Positions 60,046-64,000 of a stretch of 64,000 nt of DNA are shown piece after piece. The DNA lies in NCBI GenBank assembly GCA_019635535.1, contig JAHBZH010000001.1:1516995-1580994 (forward strand). Direction: 5' to 3'. Numbering within the stretch: position 1 is the first letter of the stretch; each line of letters opens with the position of its first letter. The DNA is from Sphingomonas sp. GTDB lineage: Bacteria > Pseudomonadota > Alphaproteobacteria > Sphingomonadales > Sphingomonadaceae. Below the pieces are notes generated by a model, which searched no databases, was not told where the DNA came from, and saw only the letters and a program-made list of their open reading frames with translations. Both the position numbers and the translations under genes were made by a program.

Positions 60046-60408
60046 CCAGAGGGCCGGGCGGCCGCGGCTCGCGCTTGCGCGGGGCGAGGAAAGTCCGGGC
60101 TCCATGGAACGGCGGTGCCGGGTAACGCCCGGCGGAGGCGACTCCAGGGAAAGTGCCACAGAAAGGACACCACCGCATTTCGATGCGGCCAGGTCGAAAG
60201 GGTGGGGTAAGAGCCCACCGCGCTTCCGGTAACGGCGGCGGCACGGCAAACCCCACCGGGAGCAAGACCGAATAGGGGCGGCATATGGGCTTCGTTCCGG
60301 CCCCGCCGCCCGGGTTGGTTGCTTGAGGCGGCGCGCGAGCGTCGTCCTAGAGGAATGGCCGCTCAGTCCCGCAAGGGACGGACAGAACCCGGCTTACAGG
60401 CCCTCTGG
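60046..60408 (+). ncRNA. rnpB: RNase P RNA, bacterial type A
   Basis: The ends pair as CCAGAGGGCC with GGCCCTCTGG. GAGGAAAGTCCGGGCTCC is the conserved P4/J region, CACAGAAA follows, and ACAGAACCCGGCTTACAGG is the 3' P4 strand and the region next to it. About 363 nt, normal for alphaproteobacteria. This is the catalytic subunit that trims tRNA 5' ends. Confidence 0.95.
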
Positions 60409-60464
60409 CATTTTCTTTCGACGGCGGGGTGGCCGGATGGCGCCCCATTTTCTATCTGGGGTCC

Positions 60465-60995
60465 ATGGCGCGCAGCAGGCGGACGGACGATTGGGGCTTT
60501 CCCCGCTGGCGGAGCTACGGCTCCGGCCGGCAGGCCGAGCCCGTGCGCCTGTGCGACCGGCATGGCTGCGAGGAACCGGGCGACCGGCCCGCGCCCAAAT
60601 CGCCGAACAGCCCGGAGCGCTGGTATTTCTGCGAGGCGCATGCCGCGGAATACAATCGCAACTGGAATTATTTCGAAGGGCTGACCGCGGAAGAGGCGGC
60701 GAAGCGCGCGGCCGACGAGCAGCGCGGCGCCGACGCCTTCGCCAGCGCCTCCCATTATGGCTGGGGCGGCCCGGGCGACGGCACCCGCAGCCGCGACGAG
60801 ATGCGCGCGCTCGACGTGCTGGAGCTGGAGGCCGATGCCGGGTTCGAGGATGTGCGCGCCGCCTGGCGCCGGCTCGCCAAGGCCAATCATCCCGACGTGA
60901 AGCCCGGCGACGCCGAGGCGGCCGCCCGCTTCCAGGCGATCCAGGCCGCCTATGAGGTGCTGCGCAAGGCCGAGGAACGCCGCGCGGCGGCGTGA
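60465..60995 (+). CDS. J-domain protein with N-terminal Cys/His zinc-type site
   Basis: A 176-aa protein. Cys30, Cys35, Cys56 and His59 (LCDRHGC...YFCEAH) look like a zinc site. The C-terminal J domain (about 115-172) has the HPD triad at 142-144, so it can stimulate a DnaK ATPase. The DnaK partner and client are unknown. The ATG at 60465 is preferred; a GTG 12 codons earlier lies just after rnpB. Confidence 0.86.
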   Translation: MARSRRTDDWGFPRWRSYGSGRQAEPVRLCDRHGCEEPGDRPAPKSPNSPERWYFCEAHAAEYNRNWNYFEGLTAEEAAKRAADEQRGADAFASASHYGWGGPGDGTRSRDEMRALDVLELEADAGFEDVRAAWRRLAKANHPDVKPGDAEAAARFQAIQAAYEVLRKAEERRAAA

Positions 60996-61010
60996 CCATC
61001 CTCTTCCTAT

Positions 61011-61038
61011 CGTCATTCCGGCGAAGGCCGGAATGACG
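61011..61038. repeat. Perfect 12-bp hairpin between convergent genes
   Basis: CGTCATTCCGGC-GAAG-GCCGGAATGACG. It lies between the J-domain gene and the thioesterase gene and may end both transcripts. Similar style to 42953-42972. Confidence 0.75.
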
Positions 61039-61047
61039 GGAGGGGAC

Positions 61048-61494
61048 TCAATCCGTGCCCATGAAGGCGGCGCTGACATGGGCGACGGGATCGTCCGGAT
61101 CGCCGTCATGGGCGAGGCCGCGGGCGAAGCAGACGCTGCGCGTCACGCCATAGCATTCGGCGCGGCCGATGATCGTCCGGCCGGGAATGGCGGGACGCAG
61201 ATAATCGACGCGAAGGTCCAGGGTCGCCTGCGGCCGGAACTTGCCGAGGCGGATCCAGATCGACAGGCTGGTCGCCATGTCCATCAGGCTGACGATCGGG
61301 CCCGATGCGACGATGCCGCTGTCGGGCATACCGACCAGGTGATCGGCATAAGGCAGCTTCAGCTCGACCCAGTCGGCGCCATGGGCGTGATAATCGATGC
61401 CGAGCGCGCCGCTATGGCCGAGCACGCGGACATAGGACATGAAGCGTTCGGGATCGAAGGCGGCGCCGGCCGTGCGCGGATCGCCCTCGCTCAT
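61048..61494 (-). CDS. PaaI-type hotdog-fold thioesterase
   Basis: A 148-aa hotdog thioesterase: LKLPYADHLVGMPDSGIVAS is the central helix area and TLDLRVDYLRPA the long strand. Such enzymes hydrolyse acyl-CoA esters. The ATG at 61494 overlaps the sufE stop by 4 nt, so it is translated after sufE in one operon. Confidence 0.85.
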   Translation of the reverse strand: MSEGDPRTAGAAFDPERFMSYVRVLGHSGALGIDYHAHGADWVELKLPYADHLVGMPDSGIVASGPIVSLMDMATSLSIWIRLGKFRPQATLDLRVDYLRPAIPGRTIIGRAECYGVTRSVCFARGLAHDGDPDDPVAHVSAAFMGTD

Positions 61495-61904
61495 GCGGCC
61501 AGCCGCCGGGCGGTGTCGCGGATCAGGGCGATCATGTTGGGAATGCCCTGCGTGCGGTTCGAGCTGAGCTGGTTGCCGAGATCGAAGCGGGCGAGCGCGG
61601 CGGCGATGTCCATATCGGCGATCTCCGCCGCCGCCCGGTCCTGCACGCCGAGCAGGATGAGCGCGACGATCCCCTTGGTGATCGCGGCATTGGAATCGGC
61701 GAGGAAATGGAGCCGCCCGTCCGCCTGCGGCACCGGATAGACCCAGACCGCCGCCGAGCAGCCGCGCACCAAGGTCGCGTCGGTCTTCAGCGCGTCCGGC
61801 ATCGGCTCCAGCGCGCGGCCGAGATCGATCAGCAGCCGATAGCGATCGTCCGCCTCGAGCAATTCGTAATCGGCGAAAACCGCATCGAGGCTCTGGAAGG
61901 TCAT
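61491..61904 (-). CDS. sufE: SufE-family sulfur acceptor
   Basis: A 137-aa SufE: Cys49 in LVRGCSAAVW is the persulfide-carrying residue, with the family's SRTQGIPNM-like end (SSNRTQGIPNMIAL). It takes sulfur from a SufS-type desulfurase. No suf operon is nearby; this stand-alone copy pairs with the thioesterase gene. Confidence 0.9.
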   Translation of the reverse strand: MTFQSLDAVFADYELLEADDRYRLLIDLGRALEPMPDALKTDATLVRGCSAAVWVYPVPQADGRLHFLADSNAAITKGIVALILLGVQDRAAAEIADMDIAAALARFDLGNQLSSNRTQGIPNMIALIRDTARRLAA

Positions 61905-61952
61905 GGCGCGCAGATAGGACGCGCCGGGCTGCGTGTCACGCCGGGAAAGGGC

Positions 61953-62180
61953 TCAATCCTCCGCGCCGTCCGCGATCGCTTCCAGGCGGCGGACGCGTTC
62001 CTTGAGATCGGCGAGCTCGATGCGTTGCGGCACCGACGCCCGCACGCTGACGCGCCCGCCCAGTTCCTGGCGCTTGAGCTCCAGCCAGCCCTGCCAGCCC
62101 TTCAGCGCCGCCGCCGCCGCGATGGCCACCGCGAAGGTGCCGGCGGCGGCGAGGACGAAGAGGGTGGCCGGGTCGCTCAT
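61953..62180 (-). CDS. Small membrane protein with C-terminal helix
   Basis: A 75-aa protein: one membrane helix (ATLFVLAAAGTFAVAIAAAA), then ELKRQELGGRVSVR and an acidic coiled coil (LADLKERVRRLEAIADGAED). It lies at the end of a run of PspB-like genes and may be a diverged member, since its tail echoes their RRLEAI pattern. Confidence 0.68.
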   Translation of the reverse strand: MSDPATLFVLAAAGTFAVAIAAAAALKGWQGWLELKRQELGGRVSVRASVPQRIELADLKERVRRLEAIADGAED

Positions 62181-62190
62181 CGCGTCGTTC

Positions 62191-62424
62191 CTAGCGGTCC
62201 CTCAGCTGTTCGATCTCGCGGGCGAGGCTGTTTTCCTTCTCGACCGTGATCCGCTCGAGCACCTGCAGCCGTTCGCGCAACTGCTTCACCTCCTCGCGCA
62301 GGCGATCCGCTTCGAGGCTGTCCGCGCCGTCCTGGCCCGATCCCCGGCGGTATTTCGCCCGCAAAACGCTCGCGACCATGACGATCATGACGATCATGAT
62401 CACCATGATGTGACTGCTCTGCAT
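62191..62424 (-). CDS. PspB-like small membrane coiled-coil protein (1)
   Basis: A 77-aa protein: membrane helix MVIMIVMIVMVASVL, then basic RAKYRRG, then a coiled coil ending LERITVEKENSLAREIEQLR. PspB in enterobacteria is similar in size and plan and relays envelope stress with PspC. This copy belongs to a series of five tandem paralogues. Confidence 0.74.
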   Translation of the reverse strand: MQSSHIMVIMIVMIVMVASVLRAKYRRGSGQDGADSLEADRLREEVKQLRERLQVLERITVEKENSLAREIEQLRDR

Positions 62425-62451
62425 GCTCTTCTCCTTCTTCGCGCCGGCGCG

Positions 62452-62724
62452 TCAGTTCAGCGGGGTGTCGCGCAGCCGCTCGATCTCGTCGGCCACGTCG
62501 ATGCCCTTGTCGGTGACGATCCGCTCCAGCACCCGCACCCGCTGCTCCAGCCGCTCGGTATGGGCGGCATATTGCGCCGCTTTCTCGGCGGTGAGCCTGG
62601 CGTGCATTTCCACCATCTTTCGGCGGTGCTTCAGCCAGCTGTCGGTGATCCCCCAGATCATCATCGCCAGCATCGGCAGACCGATGACGATGAAGACGAT
62701 CAATGCTTTCCAGCTGCCGTCCAT
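62452..62724 (-). CDS. PspB-like small membrane coiled-coil protein (2)
   Basis: A 90-aa protein: helix WKALIVFIVIGLPMLAMMIW, a SWLKHRRKMVEM turn, then a coiled coil with RVRVLERIVTDKGIDVADEI and a final ERLRDTPLN. The 'LERIVTDKG...EIE.LRD' end is nearly the same as in copy 4. Confidence 0.75.
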   Translation of the reverse strand: MDGSWKALIVFIVIGLPMLAMMIWGITDSWLKHRRKMVEMHARLTAEKAAQYAAHTERLEQRVRVLERIVTDKGIDVADEIERLRDTPLN

Positions 62725-62733
62725 GGCTTTCTC

Positions 62734-63066
62734 TCAATTCCGCTGGCCGCGCAGGGCCTCGATCTCGTGGGTGAGCCGGTGGCTGTCGTCCGTCACGATC
62801 CGTTCGACATTGCCGAGCCGGTCCTTGATCGAGCCCAGCTCGGCGCGCAGCTGCGCGTTCTCGGTCGACAGCAGCTTGAAGCGCTCGGCCGTCTCGGTCG
62901 TGACCCTGGGCTCGATCGCCTTGCCCCAGGAGGTTTCGAGCGGATAGCCGTGCTTGATCCGCAGCCAGGTGAGAAACACCCAGCCGGCGACGGCAACCAG
63001 GCCGATCAGCAGCCCAGCGCCGATAATCCAGGGCAGGTGAGGGGCAATCGCGTCCGCGGGGTCCAT
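62734..63066 (-). CDS. PspB-like small membrane coiled-coil protein (3)
   Basis: A 110-aa protein, the longest of the series. Helix WIIGAGLLIGLVAVAGWVFL, then TWLRIKHGYPLETSWGKA, then a coiled coil ending VERIVTDDSHRLTHEIEALR. The WLRIKHGYP segment is shared with copy 5 (WIRAKHGYP), so these two are the closest pair. Confidence 0.75.
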   Translation of the reverse strand: MDPADAIAPHLPWIIGAGLLIGLVAVAGWVFLTWLRIKHGYPLETSWGKAIEPRVTTETAERFKLLSTENAQLRAELGSIKDRLGNVERIVTDDSHRLTHEIEALRGQRN

Positions 63067-63079
63067 TATCCGTTTCTCC

Positions 63080-63346
63080 TCAGTTCACGCGATCGTCGCG
63101 CAAATCCTCGATCTCGGCGGCGAGATGCGCGCCCTTGTCCGTGGCGATCCGCTCGAGCACCCGCATGCGCTGCTCCAGCCGCTCGATGTGCGAGGCCTGC
63201 GCGGCGGCCTTGTCGGCGGCGAGCGACGCGGCATGGTCGAGCTGCCGCTCCTTGAGCTTGATCCATCTCTTGGCGATGTCGCCCAGGATGCCGGCGACGA
63301 CCGGGATCCCGACCACGACGACGAAGAACAATACCCAGCTCGGCAT
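63080..63346 (-). CDS. PspB-like small membrane coiled-coil protein (4)
   Basis: An 88-aa protein: helix VLFFVVVVGIPVVAGILG, then KRWIKLKERQ, then a long coiled coil ending RVLERIATDKGAHLAAEIED and a short LRDDRVN tail. Gene spacing to its neighbours is 13-15 nt, so the run is one operon. Confidence 0.75.
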   Translation of the reverse strand: MPSWVLFFVVVVGIPVVAGILGDIAKRWIKLKERQLDHAASLAADKAAAQASHIERLEQRMRVLERIATDKGAHLAAEIEDLRDDRVN

Positions 63347-63361
63347 CTGGCTCTCTCCCCC

Positions 63362-63655
63362 TCAACGCAGATTGTCGATCTCGCGCGCGGTGCGCTCGGC
63401 GGGATCGGTCGCGATCCGCTCCAGCACCGCGATCCGCTCCTCGAGCCGGCCGACCTGGCCCTTGAGCGAGGCATTTTCGTCCGACAGCAATTCGATCTGC
63501 CTCGCGGCGGCCGGGCTGTCGGACTTCTCGACCGTGCCGAAGAACTGGTCCTCGATCGGATAGCCATGCTTGGCGCGGATCCAGGTGGTCAGCACCCAGC
63601 CGGCCGTGCAGATGGCGATGATCATGATGACGAAGACGGGTCCGCCGAAATTCAT
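63362..63655 (-). CDS. PspB-like small membrane coiled-coil protein (5)
   Basis: A 97-aa protein: helix VFVIMIIAICTAGWVLTTW, WIRAKHGYPIEDQFF, then a coiled coil ending AVLERIATDPAERTAREIDN. It stands next to pspC, the usual place for pspB, so this copy is the best candidate for the true PspB. Confidence 0.77.
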   Translation of the reverse strand: MNFGGPVFVIMIIAICTAGWVLTTWIRAKHGYPIEDQFFGTVEKSDSPAAARQIELLSDENASLKGQVGRLEERIAVLERIATDPAERTAREIDNLR

Positions 63656-63682
63656 GTCCTGTCCCCTTGTTACGCGTTCAGG

Positions 63683-64000
63683 TCAGCGCAGCTCTTCGAT
63701 CTCGCGGGCGAGGCGGCTGTTGGAGCTGGTGACATAGGTTTCCATGTCGGCGAGGCGCCGGTCGATGTCGCGCAGCCGGCTGCGCACCTCGCGCGAGGTG
63801 CGGCGCGGATTGGCGCGCACGCCCTGCCAGAATTTCTGCTCCTCGCGGTTGCGGTCGTAGAGTTCGATCGGCTTGCGCGGCGCCATCCAGGCGGCGAGGA
63901 AGTAGATGATGAAGGTCATCGGCCCGAGCACGAAGAGCGAGGCGACGAAGCCGAGCCGGACGAGCGTCACGTCGATGCCGGTATAATCGGCGATCCCCGC
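63683..64000 (-). CDS. pspC: PspC-domain envelope stress protein; 5' part lost at window edge
   Basis: The visible 105 residues read AGIADYTGIDVTLVRLGFVA..., the second half of a PspC domain, with a membrane helix (FVLGPMTFIIYFLAAWMAP), PRKPIELYDRN, and a coiled-coil tail ending AREIEELR. The reading frame is open to the window end, so the true start lies outside; the GTG at 63970 is internal. PspC relays membrane stress to PspA together with PspB. Its last 20 residues echo the C-terminus of the five PspB-like proteins. Confidence 0.83.
   Translation of the reverse strand, partial: AGIADYTGIDVTLVRLGFVASLFVLGPMTFIIYFLAAWMAPRKPIELYDRNREEQKFWQGVRANPRRTSREVRSRLRDIDRRLADMETYVTSSNSRLAREIEELR

Noticed and set aside
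61953..63970. The run of similar short genes as a possible CRISPR or tandem DNA repeat
   Set aside because: The similarity is at protein level (coiled-coil endings), with different lengths and membrane helices; there are no regular identical DNA repeats.

Overview
This window comes from a high-GC alphaproteobacterium, most likely a member of the Sphingomonadales (Sphingomonas or a close relative; I cannot fix the genus). The case rests on several things: the miaA/serB pair, gatCAB, a ChpT-type phosphotransferase, a deoxyhypusine-synthase-like polyamine enzyme beside an ornithine decarboxylase with a speF-type leader, and the gene order bla - SRP RNA - dnaX - ybaB. Dispersed palindromes containing GAGCCTGTCGAAG, which I associate with sphingomonads, agree with this. 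The content is mainly housekeeping chromosome. I see no tRNA, rRNA operon, insertion sequence, prophage or CRISPR array.

Layout. 1-6700: partial ilvC, miaA and serB (start codons share one CATG), a PilZ-like protein, a Sel1/SPOR protein, then a ParA - ribbon-helix-helix-like - TPR/SPOR operon closed by a strong terminator. 6.8-14.7 kb: an orphan secreted protein inside a repeat-flanked unit, a TonB-like protein, pyrB, an S9 peptidase behind a palindrome, ruvX, a DUF3089 hydrolase, an AraC regulator and a VOC protein. 14.8-18.8 kb: gatC-gatA-gatB, interrupted twice, once by a hairpin/repeat block and once by an AT-rich membrane-protein gene. 18.9-25.5 kb: small enzymes, an outer-membrane barrel, a transglutaminase, a radical SAM protein, a soluble lytic transglycosylase and a degenerate uracil-DNA-glycosylase-like protein. 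25.6-34.6 kb: ETF-ubiquinone oxidoreductase, a TPR protein, ispE, a sigma-54-type promoter before a possible small RNA, an enoyl-CoA hydratase, an island of three tiny genes bracketed by repeat halves, a lipoprotein, nnr and an RNA methyltransferase. 34.6-38.1 kb: polyamine genes and a threonine dehydratase-like enzyme. 38.1-46.6 kb: small membrane and secreted proteins, a Fur-box-preceded cysteine desulfurase/ferredoxin pair, a class A beta-lactamase, SRP RNA, dnaX, ybaB, mtgA, rpoH. 46.6-53.1 kb: rluD, chpT, a second repeat-flanked orphan, and a tetR-hlyD-ABC efflux operon. 53.2-58.4 kb: cheA-cheW-cheY-cheB-cheR. 58.5-64 kb: an amidase, a third repeat-flanked orphan, RNase P RNA, a J-domain protein, a thioesterase, SufE, and a tandem run of PspB-like small membrane coiled-coil proteins ending in a partial pspC.

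How genes work together. Operons are tight, often with 1-4 nt overlaps. GatCAB makes Gln-tRNA. Putrescine made by the decarboxylase feeds the DHS-like aminobutyl transferase. The desulfurase and ferredoxin fit iron-responsive Fe-S metabolism. The che genes form a complete signalling core without local receptors.

The most notable structures are: (1) three single-gene units, each with the same roughly 140-195 nt element upstream and the same roughly 30 nt motif downstream; (2) the two coupling-preserving insertions in gatCAB; (3) the PspB-like paralogue array; (4) a sigma-54-type promoter that seems to drive a short terminated transcript.
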